From: Hymenoscyphus infarciens
Taxonomy: Eukaryota; Ascomycota; Leotiomycetes; Helotiales; Helotiaceae
Direction of reading: 5' to 3'
Assembly (NCBI GenBank): GCA_001414345.1
Contig: LLCB01000246.1
Location: forward strand, 26,632 to 90,631
Length of the DNA: 64,000 bases
The translations under genes were made by a program, and so were the position numbers. The notes beneath the pieces are model-generated. The model was not told the DNA's origin and searched no databases. It saw only the letters and a program-made list of their open reading frames with translations. Shown here piece after piece: positions 13,248-25,513 of the stretch; within the stretch, counting starts at the first letter, position 1, and each line of letters begins with the position of its first letter.

Positions 13248-16200
13248 CTAGTACTTCTTTAAAACGATAGAAGTTAGTATCTTAAAAATCATTAAAATCT
13301 CCTATCTAATCTAACTAATAAGAGCTCTCTATCTCTGTTCTCGACTAATAAGAAGGTTCTATTTTAGTCTCTTATTATCTCTTATTTCGTTCTACCTACT
13401 CTATAAGGTTAATGTCTAGCTTATTAGTATCGATTAACTTTTATAGAGTATTATAGTAACTCTTTTTAGTTATAGTATCTATAGAATTACTCTTATTATT
13501 AATCTATTTAATCTTATTAATCTCTCTTAATTTATATACTTCTTATAGATATATAATATTAATCATTAGTTACTTCTCTTTAGTTATACCTAATTTAGCT
13601 ATATATTTATAAGTAGACTTTAAATCGGTATATATTATAAGTAGTATCTTAAATCCTACGATACTTTTAAAAGTCGATTTTATTAAAGCTATAGCGTTAA
13701 ATCTAGAGCTTATTATATATAATTCTAATACTAAAACACTATAATTAACTCTCTTATATTTAGTAGAAGACTAATATAAGATATTAGTATTATTATCTTT
13801 ATCTATAAGAGTAATAACATAACCGCTTTATAATAATAAGTCCTTATTATTAGTAAATAATCTATTAGTAAAAGTATATAACTTTAGAGAAGATTTATCT
13901 AATTTAACGAATTTAAGTCCTCTTAAGAGATTATCGATTTACTATTAAATTCGCTTATTAAGAAGTAAAATATCGTTATCTTAAAAATCAATAGTTTAGA
14001 TAGTATATAATAAGTCGAAAGTAGCCTTAGACTAGGATACTATAGCTAAGTATACCTCTCTAATACGTTATATAATATATTAATCTTTAATATCTACTAT
14101 ATATAATATCTCTTTTATATTAGATATCTTAAATAGAGCCTTTTATACTAAATCTAAGTATTTTATATAATCCTAAGTAAGAGATATAAAGCTATTATAA
14201 TACTTAGTAATTAGCTCTCTATTAAATTTAATTAGATAGTTAATAGTAAGCTTCTCTCTCTTCTTAGATATAAACCTAGCTTTGTTAATAGTAAGCTCTT
14301 CTTTATTAATAAAAGCGTTATTAGTAAGTATAAGAGTATTATTAGTTTAAAGGCCTACTATACTAAAATAGATATCTAACTTTACTTACTTGTTATATTA
14401 GTATAACTTAGTATATAAAAGATAGAAGTTAAATATTAATTGTTTTATTATAAGCCTTAGAATATTATATTTATAATATATTATAAACTAATAATTACTA
14501 GCTTCTAGAATACTATATAATAGTCTAATTACTTTAAAGAATATATCTTCTTATTAAGAATAACCTTTAAGAGAGCGTATAAAGAATTTCTAATTTAAGT
14601 TTGTTAAAGATTATATATATACTTATATAATATTCTAAATAAATACTTATAAACCTAGAAGTATTATAATAAGTATAAGAATTATTCTCTAGCTTACTCT
14701 CTAAATTATAGGCGCTTAAGTAAGTACTAGTAACTTTCTAGTATTAGTATATACTTAGATTACTAATCTTAACTTTATAAAAGTAAGTATTATATCTTTA
14801 AATTTAATATTATCTATAAAGTATAATCTAAATATTCTAGTATTAGAAGGTAACTCTTTCTAAGTAATAATCTTAAAAACACCTTAATTAGTTAATCTAT
14901 TAATCTTCTTTTATTATAATTTAATATATACTATACTATTATTAGCTATAAATACTTTAATATTATAAGGTTTACTTAAATTAGTAAGAAAAGTTCTAAT
15001 ATCTTTAAAAGTAATATAGTCGAAATCGTTTATAAGAGTATCTAACTATTAGAATAACGCTTTAAAAGACTTATTTAAAAGCCTTAGATACTTTTAGAGC
15101 TATCTACGTCCGCGCTTCTAGAGAGGGTTTAGTAAGAGTTCTAGAATATTAGTATTTTAACAGATTTATAACTAATAAAGTTAGTATTAGAGAGAAGGTA
15201 AATATTATTTAATATCTTAGTTACTCTAGTCTACTTCTCGCCTACTCTATTACTTAAAAGTTCTCTCTTTTTTATAAGGTTATAGTATTATTTTAGATAG
15301 TACTATACTAGAAACTTCCTTAGTTACTAATACTATTCTAGAAGTTTTAGAAGTTTTAATAAAGTATAGCTTTATAACTATAGATTAAAACTTTATAAGA
15401 CTACTTAGTAGTACTATAATATAGTCTTTATTCTTAATTCTTTAAAGAATAAAAGGTCTTATCTAAGACTTTATATACTCTCTCTATACTAAAACGTTTA
15501 AATTTAAGAGTAAGTTCTTAACTTAGTTAATTAGTCTATTTTATATATTAAGAGCCTCTTTAACTTAATAGAATATAATCTACTTTTATATCTCTTAAGT
15601 AGCCTTCTTATAGGTCTTAGATCTTATAGAAATCGGTTATAAAGATACGTTAGTTACGGTTATTTAAGTATATACCTTATTTACTAATAAAGTAGAGACT
15701 AGTCTATTTAGGCCTACTATATTATTAATTACTTTAAAGGCTATTTAAAGTATTAAACTTTATAAGAGATAGAGCTCTTATTTATATATAATATTATATA
15801 TCTATTAAATTAGTCTATAATAATATTCTACTATACTAATTAAATTATATATCTTAACTAGTATAGTTTTTACTATAGTACTTATTCTAGTAGTAGAGTA
15901 TATAAAGTCCTTTTTAATAAAGTTTATCTTAGTATTTATAATAATATAATTAGAAGGTCTAAGATATATATTAATCTAATATCTTTAGAAGACCTCTTAT
16001 ATAGTTATTACTTTTATATCTAGTAAAAAGTTACTTACTTAATATCTTATTACTTTATTTATATAGTATAAGACTATCTACTTATTAAGAAAGAAAGTAT
16101 TAATTAAAATACTATAATTAAATTTAAAGTTATTATAAAAGGTAAACTTAAATTAGCTAGGTAAACTTCTATACTTTTAATAGTATTTATAAAATTTAAT

Positions 16201-19144
16201 AAGATATTAAAAGATGTCTTAGTTAATATAATACCTAGCTCTTTCTAATATATATTATAATCTTAGTATTAATAGGTAGCTAAATCGCTTATAAAGTCGT
16301 TAAATATTAATATTTATAAGAAATATTAAGTACTCTTATATAAAGTTATATATAGCTTTATCTTAGAGTAGAAAAGAGTATCTAAATCGATATATAATAA
16401 AGAACCTCTTAATTTCTACTCTTTTCTTATTCTCTTAAATAAGTATATTTTAAAGATTATTTAAGATAATATTTAAGTTATCTATATTATTAATATAAAA
16501 GATAAAAGGAGTATTAGATTATACTATATAAAACTCTACTTTTCTAATTAGTATATCGATTATTATTAATTCTAAAAATAGAGTATATCTTTTACTAAAC
16601 TAGATATTAAATTAACCTTTTATACTTTTATTAATTAAAATACTTTTAATAAGTCTAATATATATAAGATATTAGTTATATTCTATACTTAACTTTTAAG
16701 CTACTCTAGTATTAATTATTATACTAAAGAAGTTCTCTTTTATATATCTTTTAGCTATTATTATAAATACTTTTTTTATAAATTTATATATAATATTAGA
16801 AGTATTATTTAGGTTGTTTAGGTTTTATAAGATATATCTATTAATAGCGTGTTTTTATATTAAACTTATTAAATTTATAGTAAGTTATTTAGTATTTAAA
16901 TTATTAATAAATCTTATAAAAGTAATATTATAATAGATAACTTTGTTATCTAAGCTAGTATCTAATAAGTAACTATCTTCTTTTAATAATATATTAGCTT
17001 AAAGTATCTTTAATATCTCTTCCTCCTAAATACTCTAAGTATATACTATATTTATATTATATACCTTTCTAGTATATCTATCTTACTTCTCTTTAAAGTA
17101 TCTAGAATTCTTATTAGTCTATTTAGTAAAGTAATAGTCTTACTCTTCTTAACTATAATCCTAAGATAAATAGTTGTCTTTTCTATATATATAATATATC
17201 CTCTTCTTCTTATATTAATCTATACTACTAAATTTATTTATACTACTATATTATCTACTCTTATAGAAGTGCTTTTTAGTTATTATAGTTTCGTTTATAA
17301 CTATCTCTAGGTAGACTTTTATATAGGATTAGATTAAACTTTATAAGAGAGTAATAGTATTAGAAATTAAAGGATCTTAAGATAAGGTTAATATTATAAT
17401 AGTATAATCTAAGACTCTTTTATATATTAAAATTAACTTATTTAAAAATTAACTATTAGTATAAAAGTTAATAGAGAGAGAAAATCTTAGTAAATTAAGT
17501 CTTAATAATATATCTTTAAAAGACTTTAATATAAATGCTCTAGATACTTATATTATCTTCTATAAATTAATAATATTTTACTTAGATAACTAGTCTCTTT
17601 TATAAAGTTTATCTTTAAAGTATTATTATATAGATATAGATAAAACTTTAAAAGATTAATTATTATACTTATTAAAAAGTATAGTATAAAAGTAATTTAA
17701 AGCGTTATCTTTTAGTATAGTAGAGAAGGTAAGAGAGTAAATCGCTAGTAATACTCTACTTCTCTTATATATATTCTTAAATATTATAACTTTAATTATA
17801 AAGTTATCTTCTTTTCTACTATACTTTTAATTGTCTTTATATACTTTTATAAGAGTATCTAATATATAAGAGTAGTCTTAACCCTTTAAACTTTAAGAAG
17901 TTAATTTATCTTTGAAATATACTATATTTATTTATACTAGTAGTCTTCTACTAGGATTATTCTATCGCCGATTATATTCTAGATACTTAAAGGTATCGTC
18001 GAAATCGTTACTACTAGTATCTTCGCTAAATTAATAAGATATAAAGAAGGAGGTCTAGTCGTCTTTTAGTAGATCTAAAAGTTAGATTAGAAGCTATACT
18101 AGATCGCTTAGGTCTTTTCTTTTAGTTAGTAGAATTAAGGTCGTCGAAGGTATCGTTTATTATATTAGTTATTATTATTATTATTATATAGTAGATGCTT
18201 ATAAAGCTTCGTCTCTAGCCTTCGTCTTAGATTAGGTGTTTTAAGTAATATTTTTAACTAGAGGTTATTATTATTATAGTTGTTATTATTATAGTTGTTA
18301 TTACTATAGCTTTTGTTATCTTTTAGCCTATTCTACTATATATTTATAACGAGAACTAAAGTCTTTAGTACTAGCTCCTTCTAATACTATAACTTTTACC
18401 TCTTTGTCTAACTACTTAGTTTAATTAACCTTAGTAGTAGTGTTATATAGTACTTAAGATATAAGCATCTTATATCTATCTATCTTAACTTATATACCTC
18501 TTCTATAAAGTGTTTATTATAACTTAGTAGTAGTAGATCGATAGATTTTAGTAAATTTATCTTAATTCTATCTTTTAAAGTCTACTTAAAATTCGTTCTA
18601 AAGAAGAAGGTCTTCGTTCTCTCTTTTAGTATACTCCTCTTCTTATTCGGCGGTAAAAATCGTCTCTTCTATTTATATTAACTTTAGCTTTAGTGCTAGC
18701 TTTAGAGCTTGTTTTAGTGCTAAAGTTAAAGTCTCTAAAGTCGTCGGAATCGGTGTTAGTATATCTATTATATTATAGATATTATAAATGTTATAGATAT
18801 TATTATTACTTAAATTAAATTTAGATATTATTGAAAGTCTATTTATACTTTACTTAGTAGATTATAAGTGAAAGAGATATCGGGTTTTAGGTAAATAGGT
18901 GTCTTAGAGAGTATGAATTATCTCGGCGAATAAAAGAAGGTCGATAAAGTATTAATAATTATAATCGGCGCTTTCTATCTTAAGAAGTGTTTATAGTATA
19001 TTGTCGAAGTTATTAAATAGTAGAAGGAATTACGATTAGAGAAGAGAAGTCTACTAGTAATATTAAGTTTACTTTTATATAAGTATACTTATAGTAGAAA
19101 TATATAAAGTAACTAAGTATCTAATCTATACGTCTACTAATTAG

Positions 19145-19314
19145 TATTAGTATAACTTATAGTTATAAAAACAATGTAAAAAGAGTTATATTATCGTTTT
19201 TATATACCGAGTAAAGCTAGCTACGATGTCTACTTAAGTAGCTCTTAAGTAAGAAGTATATATACCTACGTATACTAATCTGAATCGCTATTCACTCTTA
19301 AATATATACCGACA
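19145..19314 (-). repeat. LTR of Copia element 2 (right end, 5' LTR of the element)
   Basis: 170 bp, TATTAGTATAACTTATAG ... ACCGACA, followed directly by the duplicated ACTTA. Confidence 0.9.
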
Positions 19315-19319
19315 ACTTA

Positions 19320-20040
19320 CGTTCTAGAAGACGTACTAACTTAGTAGTAAGTTACTCTTCTTAGTCTTACTTCTTTTTACTATCTCTATCTAATTATCTA
19401 TTAAATAGAGATTAAGCTCTTTTACCTTTACTTTAATAAAGAGAATCTATATCTTTACCTTATATAAGTACTTCTAAAGGAGTTATAGAAGTTATATATT
19501 ACTAAGAGATATATCTTTAAGAAGATTAATATAAATAACTAGGTAACTCTAAGTAGATTAGTATAAACCTCTTACTTCTTTATAAATTATATAGCTAATT
19601 AATATAAGAAAGCGACATCTTTCTTAAGGCTTTTAGAAGGAATCTTATAAAGATTAGTAATAATTCTAGACTATATAGTACTTACTCTTTTCGCTATAGT
19701 AGATACTAGTACTTCTTAAGTATATTAAAGTAGAATATCTATAATTAGAAGAGATAGTCTATAAACTATAATAACCTTACTATTATATAGTACTTAATTA
19801 GTTAGAATAATAATCCTATAAAGTAGAGAGAGGACTTTTTAAAGCTAAAGAAGTATAAGAAGGATAAATGCTTTTACTATAGTAATTAGCTTACTTATAT
19901 ATTTATTCCTTACTTAATTTATAAAGCTTTTAGCTAAGAAGTCTTAACTTTTATATATAGCTTTTATAAATAATTTACTTAAAAACTTCTTAATTTATAA
20001 GCTTCTTAGTAAGATTATAAATTAATATTTAAATTATAAG
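19320..20040 (+). mobile_element. Right half of the older retroelement (gag-like, zinc-knuckle remnant)
   Basis: It continues the decayed plus-strand frame interrupted at 13077. Near 19850-19915 the sequence reads through stops as a Lys-rich stretch followed by Cys-Phe-Tyr and later Pro-Tyr, spaced like a CCHC zinc knuckle whose second Cys has become Tyr. This suggests the end of a gag protein. No integrase or polymerase follows; the palindromic satellite begins about 20045. Confidence 0.45.
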
Positions 20041-20044
20041 TTTA

Positions 20045-20990
20045 AAATAAGTAGATTTAATACTTAAAGTTAAATAACTAGACTAATTATAAAAGAAGAA
20101 GTATTAAATAGGTATACTTAGTACTAAATAATAGCTTAATAGACTTATTACTTTCTAAGTAAATAGAATAATTATAAAAGAAGAAGTATTAAATAAGTAT
20201 ACTTAATATAAAATAATAGATTAATAGACTTAATACTTAGAAAGTAAATAGACTTATTACTTTCTAAGTAAATAGACAGATTATAAAAGAAGAAGTATTA
20301 AATAAGTATACTTAGTACTAAATAAGAGACTAATAGACTTATTACTTTCTAAGTAAACAGACTTATTACTTAGAAAGTAACTAGACTAATTACTAAAGAG
20401 GTATTAAAGAAGTAGACTTAGTACTAAATAATAGATTAATAGACTTAATACTTAGAAAGTAACTAAACTTATTACTTTCTAAGTAAATAGATAAATTATA
20501 AACGAAGACGTATTAAATAAGTATACTTAGTACTAAATAAGAAACTAATAGACTTATTACTTTCTAAGTAAATAGACTTATTACTAAAGAAGTATTAAAC
20601 AAGTAAACTTAGTACTAAATAATAGATTAATTAACTTATTACTTAGAAAGTAATAAGTCTATTTACTTAGAAAGTAATAAGTCTATTAGTCTCTTATTTA
20701 GTACTAAGTATACTTATTTAATACTTCTTCTTTTATAATCTGTCTATTTACTTAGAAAATAATAAGTTTAGTTACTTTCTAAGTATTAAGTCTATTAATC
20801 TATTATTTTATATTAAGTATACTTCTTTAATACTTCTTCTTTTATAATTATTCTATTTACTTAGAAAGTAATAAGTTTAGTTACTTTCTAAGTATTAAGT
20901 CTATTAGTCTATTACTTAGTACTAAGTATACTTATTTAATACTTTTTCTTTTATAACTCGTCTATTAACTTAAAATCTAGTTAATAGGCT
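20045..20990. repeat. Palindromic tandem satellite with inverted halves
   Basis: About 110-120-bp units built from AGAAGAAGTATTAAATAAG, TATACTTAGTACTAAATAA and short TTACTTTCTAAGTAA palindromes repeat in one orientation up to about 20640. They then appear as the reverse complement from about 20645 to 20960. A stretch near 20165-20380 is matched almost base for base by the reverse complement of 20645-20860. The array could fold into a long hairpin. Confidence 0.85.
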
Positions 20991-22210
20991 TATAAATTAG
21001 GAAGCTTTTAAGCGAATTATATATTAAAGTTATATAAAAAGTATATATTATATAGTAGTAGCATCTTTTATTAGATCTATAAAGAGCCTTATAAATCAAG
21101 AGGCTTTTAATAGCACTTTCTAAGATATTTATATATAACTCCTTTAAAATAAGTAAGAAATCCCTCTCTTAAAATAAGTAATAAATTAATCTTAAACGCT
21201 AGCGTATATAGCCTATACTCTTATTATTCTATACCTCTAGTCTATATAATCTAATATCTCTAGCGTTAGCTATATTATAGATTATAATCAACTATTCTAC
21301 TAGCTATAGTAGCGGTTTAAAAAGCGTTAAAGCGATCTTAGTAAGAAAGAAGTATTATAATATTAAAATTAGGCCTAAATTAATCGTAGAGGAGAAGGAG
21401 AATTATATACTTTATATTAATAAAGAGAGTATTTAGAACGTTAGATATACTCTATTATAATATTAGTAGAATAAATAAGAGAGTAAATAAAGTAAATAAA
21501 TACTTATAGTATCTAAGAACTCTTTCTTAACTAAATATACTTTAAGTAACGCCTCCTCGTATAAGTAGCTAGAGTATAATTGATTCTCTTTAAGGTTAGA
21601 GTTATTAGTAGTCTACTATATAATAAGTAAAATGCCTTATAAAATATAAGAGTATTTACTTATATATAGAATATAAATAGCTCGACTTTAGTAGTAGGAA
21701 AAACACTTAGTAGTACTATTAATATATTAAGTCCTATTCTTCTTTATAGTCTAGAAAGAGGTATTATAATTAGATTATTATTATATATTTATTTATAAAT
21801 TATAAGGCTTTTAAGAGTATATACTATAGACGTTCTTCTAAGTCGAGGTTGTTAATAAAGAGTATTATTTCTTAATAGCGACTATTCTAGTAGGCTTTCT
21901 AGGCTTTAAGATATATACTATATAAAAGACGTATTAGTAGATATAATTAGAAGTATTTAAGAGTGTTTAAGAGTATTCTAGAGCCTTAGAAGGCTCTCTA
22001 GGCTATAGAAAGTATATACTAGACTACGTAGACTTAGAGAGTAGCCTAATCCTATCTATATATAATAGCGCTATTTAAGAAGGTATAGAGCTAAACTATA
22101 ACTATAGAGAGCTTTATAATCGATATTTAGCTAGGCGTACGTAAGTAGGAGATATATTAAAGGTATATTAGAAGTATAGAAGACGTTAGAGCTATAGTTA
22201 TTTAGAATAA
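20991..22210 (+). pseudogene. RIP-decayed ORF of unknown family (~300 codons, 21320-22205)
   Basis: One plus-strand frame runs from about 21320 to 22205. All its stops are TAA, TAG or TGA at places where Gln or Trp would result from reversing RIP; no frameshift is needed. The recovered composition is rich in Tyr, Leu, Gln and basic residues. I do not recognise a transposase or polymerase motif. Sequence from 20991 to 21320 is AT-rich without a readable frame. It is probably part of a repeated family, because RIP requires duplication. Confidence 0.5.
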
Positions 22211-22439
22211 CTTTAAAGCTATTCGTAATTCTATAAGAAATAATTTTTAGAGTTATATATAATAGGTAATAAGATCGGACTTAAGCCTAATTAGGTTTAG
22301 GGGCCAAGACTTTTAGCGTAGGACCCCTTAGCGAGGACTAGCACTTTAACTTAGGAATAAGAGAGAGAACTAGAGAGAGATATATTCGTGAATTAAGTGA
22401 CTTAAGTGATATTTAGTATTTACTACCTCGAGGTTTTCA

Positions 22440-22970
22440 GGAATCTTCAGAGGAATATAATATAGAGTTAGAGTTAGGATTAGGATTAGGATTAGGATTA
22501 GAATTAGAATTTAGTAAGTGAATATTAAGAATAAGATAAAATATAAAGAGAAGAGATAATGATTTACTAAGAAGTGAGAAGTGAGAAGTGAGAAGTGATA
22601 TTTTATAAAGCTAAGTTAATAAGAGAGATAAGATAAGATAAGATAAGATAAGATAAGCAGTTTTTTTAGTAAATATAAATATAAATATAAATATAAATAT
22701 AAACTAGTTATACCTCTCTTATTATACTCCTTTTAGATTCTTAGTATACTATTTTCAGATTCTTAGTATTTTACTTTAATCTTAATCTTAATCTTAATCT
22801 AGCTAGGTATAAGTATAAGAAGATATTATAAGTTAATAATTTCTTAGAGTTTAGATATTAGAAATATAAGAGGTTTAATATATACTATTTCTTTCTTTAT
22901 TATAGCGGTAATAGTATAAGTAATAGTATAAGTAATAGTAATAGTAATAGTAAGTTCTTAGAAATAGAGA
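22440..22970. repeat. Cluster of unrelated microsatellites
   Basis: Within about 500 bp there are (TTAGGA)4-5 near 22466-22500, (GAAGTGA)4 near 22573-22600, (GATAA)6 near 22628-22657, (ATAAAT)n near 22675-22705, (AATCTT)4 near 22770-22798 and (AGTAAT)n near 22915-22950. They are separated by ordinary AT-rich sequence. None is the canonical TTAGGG telomere repeat. Confidence 0.8.
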
Positions 22971-23110
22971 TATTAAGGTTTATATTTCTTTATTAGAGTA
23001 AGGCGGTATTTAATTATTAATAGAGTACTTAATTATTAATAGCTTAGCTTACTTAACTTAGTAATTAAGAGCTTACTTACGTAGAGTCAAATTTTAAGAG
23101 ACGGAAGTTA

Positions 23111-23691
23111 TCGTAGCTTAGTTAGAGAAAAATGTTGGCTTTTGGTGGGGGTTTTATCAACTGAGCCACGAAACGTGACAGCCCCGGGTGGTCCTGTCAG
23201 GTGATCTGTCACATCAAAGATGTTTTGAGAATGGACTCCATAAGAATAGTGTCGTTATATTAAGCTCCAAAAGGGATCAAATATCGACCGCCAAGCTGAG
23301 GTCTGTTCAATGTAAAAACCGACTATAATTGCGGCTATTTGACCCCATTCTCGAAGTCACCAAGTCACTTATCGTTATCTATCTCAGATCAAAGCGGGGT
23401 CACCCTCCTAGAACAGCCACGCACATTCCAAGGTCATTTTCTCAATCACCCGCACGTATGAGGCGGAGTATCCAAATGAGAATCATCAAATGAACGGAGT
23501 CGTAGAAATCAAGGTGCATGATACATCTCTATTCCGTCCGAGAACTTTTGGTTAACAGCTACATCTTAGGACCTATCAAGTTATCGGCTCTTAGAAAGGC
23601 AAGTTCAAAATTCACCAGAAGCGGTCTGGACTCCTCTGGTAACTTGAACAGCATACCTCCTCCAACTCAAACACATCAACCTGTCTAAGTC
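23111..23691 (+). promoter_or_regulatory. P450 upstream region at the island border
   Basis: Normal-composition intergenic DNA between the RIP island and the P450 start. It contains GTGACAGCC and CTGTCACATC near 23180-23215, but no clear TATA box or reading frame. The last 30 bases before the ATG are C/A/T-rich (CAACCTGTCTAAGTC), typical of a fungal leader. Confidence 0.4.
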
Positions 23692-25513
23692 ATGTTCTCA
23701 TTCAGCATCCCAATCCTTGGATACATTCTTCTATCCCTCGCAGCACTTTATAGATTCATCATCCAACCAGCATTTGTCTCACCCCTTTCCAAAATACCCA
23801 ACGCTCATTGGTCTGCTCCCTTTTCGTCTTTCTGGATTCTTTGGACACGATGGAGATGTCATGAGAACCGTTCTCTGCATGCGGCACATGTTTCTTATGG
23901 CCCGGTCATTCGTATTGCACCGAATGAGCTAAGTACCAATGATGTAAATGGACTGAGGACTGTTTATGCTGGTGGGTTTGAGAAGGGGGAGTGGTATTCT
24001 ATATTTGATAATTATGGGTGAGTCCCAAGCCTCCTTTTAAAAAAATGGAAACTGGAAATTCCATCCTTTTCAATCCATGATTACCCGAGAATATCTCGCA
24101 CAATAATATAAAGGGCGCCAAAGTGCTATGACCAAATGTTCACTAATAAGAATACAGAGTACCATGCATGTTCTCTTCCTGGCACTCTCGTACTCACTCA
24201 GTTCGAAAACGTATGATCTCAAACACTTATTCCAAATCCAATATCCAAAACTCGCCTGCGCTTGCAGCACAATCAAAAATCATTCTGTACTCTCGTCTAC
24301 TCCCGATTCTCTCATCGCCTCCAGCGAGGGCTGGCATTGATGTTCATTCGACGTTTAATGCTGCAACCATGGACTTCATTACTGCCTATTTGTTTGGCCT
24401 CAAGAACAGCTCCAATTTCCTCCAGAATGTAGAGGAGCGTGAACACTGGCTTGGGTTATACCACAGTCGAAAGACTCATACATTTTGGTCGCAAGAACTT
24501 CCTCGTTTCACCTCATTTCTGAAGAATCTTGGTATACGACTTGTCCCGAAATGGGTTGATGCCGCCAACCAAGAACTCGAGGATTGGACAAGAAAGAAAT
24601 GCGATTTCACGACCTCATATTTGAAAGAGCTTGCCTCAAGAGATGAGAATCCTGCAAATGAACCAGTAGTGATGAAAGCAATGCTATGCGGAATCTCCAA
24701 AGAAGAAAAAACGAAAGGGGAAGACTCGGTTTTGGCGAGCGAGACTTTGAAATACCCGGAACTCAGCATTGCATCTGAGATGATCGACCACTTGGCAGCA
24801 GGACACGAGACCGCTGGAATTACACTCACGTATATCTCTTGGCACCTCTCACAAGATGTTGCACTTCAAGACAAACTTCGAGCTTCACTTCTCTCTTTGT
24901 CAAAGCCGATTTCTCTCAATGGAAAGGATTATTATCAGGAACTACCCTGTTCCAAAGACCTCGATAACCTCCCACTCCTCCATGCAGTCATAATGGAAAC
25001 CCTTCGTCTCAATGCAGCCATACCAGGTGGCCAACCCCGCATGAGTCCCTACCCATCCAGCACCATATCCTCCTTTCCCATACCAGGTGGTGTAAGAATA
25101 AATGCACAAGCTCACAGCGTGCATCGAAATCCAAGCGTTTACCCCTCACCTGAGACTTGGGATCACACACGATGGGTGGATGATTCGAATGGTTATTCCG
25201 AAGAGCAACGACGGGAAAGAGATCGCTGGTTCTGGGCATTTAGTAGCGGAGGACGGATGTGCGTGGGAAGTAATTTTGCTATGCATGGTTTGTTGTTCCC
25301 TTTTTCCACCCCTTATAAGTCATGCTTAGCTTGAAGAATATTCGCTAATTGTGAGTCGTGAAAATTGCAGAGATAAAACTTATTATTGCGGCTATTTACA
25401 CCAATTTCCGTACGCACATTTTTGATGATGAGGGGATTGAACAAGAAGATGGTTATACTACTGGGCCCGCCGGAAACAAGTTGGTTTTGAAATTTGAGAA
25501 AGTTGTGGAATGA
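23692..25513 (+). CDS. Cytochrome P450 monooxygenase
   Basis: Heme-thiolate monooxygenase of about 532 residues, the usual length for a microsomal fungal P450. I infer three exons: 23692-24017, 24158-25287 and 25371-25513. The phases join correctly (introns 24018-24157 and 25288-25370). The N-terminus has one hydrophobic anchor (residues ~4-24) followed by basic and Pro-containing sequence, placing it on the ER. After intron 1 the reading resumes with the conserved THSVRKRMIS stretch. The I-helix AGHETA is near residues 323-328 and ExxR (ETLR) near 389-392. The heme loop FSSGGRMCVG has Cys about 477, the axial ligand. Its substrate cannot be told from sequence. It is the first gene inside the island, about 580 bp from RIP-mutated DNA, and is followed by GH105 on the same strand. 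No lesion seen. Confidence 0.93.

Larger units (their letters stand above)
13078..19314 (-). mobile_element. Second full-length Ty1/Copia element, minus strand, RIP-inactivated
   Basis: Identical-length 170-bp LTRs lie at 13078-13247 and 19145-19314, flanked by the perfect 5-bp duplication ACTTA at 13073-13077 and 19315-19319. On the minus strand, RNase H lies nearest the left LTR: around 13560-13645 it reads as a TDLKSTYKYIAKLGITKEK-like stretch typical of Copia. A protease-like stretch lies near 15000-15080 and a gag zinc-knuckle remnant near 17140-17210. All frames are interrupted by RIP-type stops. Its LTRs and sequence differ from element 1, so it is a separate Copia family. Confidence 0.92.
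190..23110. other. RIP-mutated AT-rich transposon island
   Basis: Almost the whole stretch lacks CpA and TpG while TpA is very abundant and many CpG remain, as expected when RIP has converted CpA to TpA on both strands. No intact long reading frame survives. Inside it I can delimit satellites, Copia elements and decayed coding sequence, listed separately. The right border near 23110 is sharp: CpA-containing, normal-composition sequence begins at the P450 promoter. Confidence 0.9.

Noticed and set aside
22466..22500. Possible interstitial telomere repeat
   Set aside because: The unit is TTAGGA, not TTAGGG, with only four to five copies and neighbouring unrelated microsatellites.
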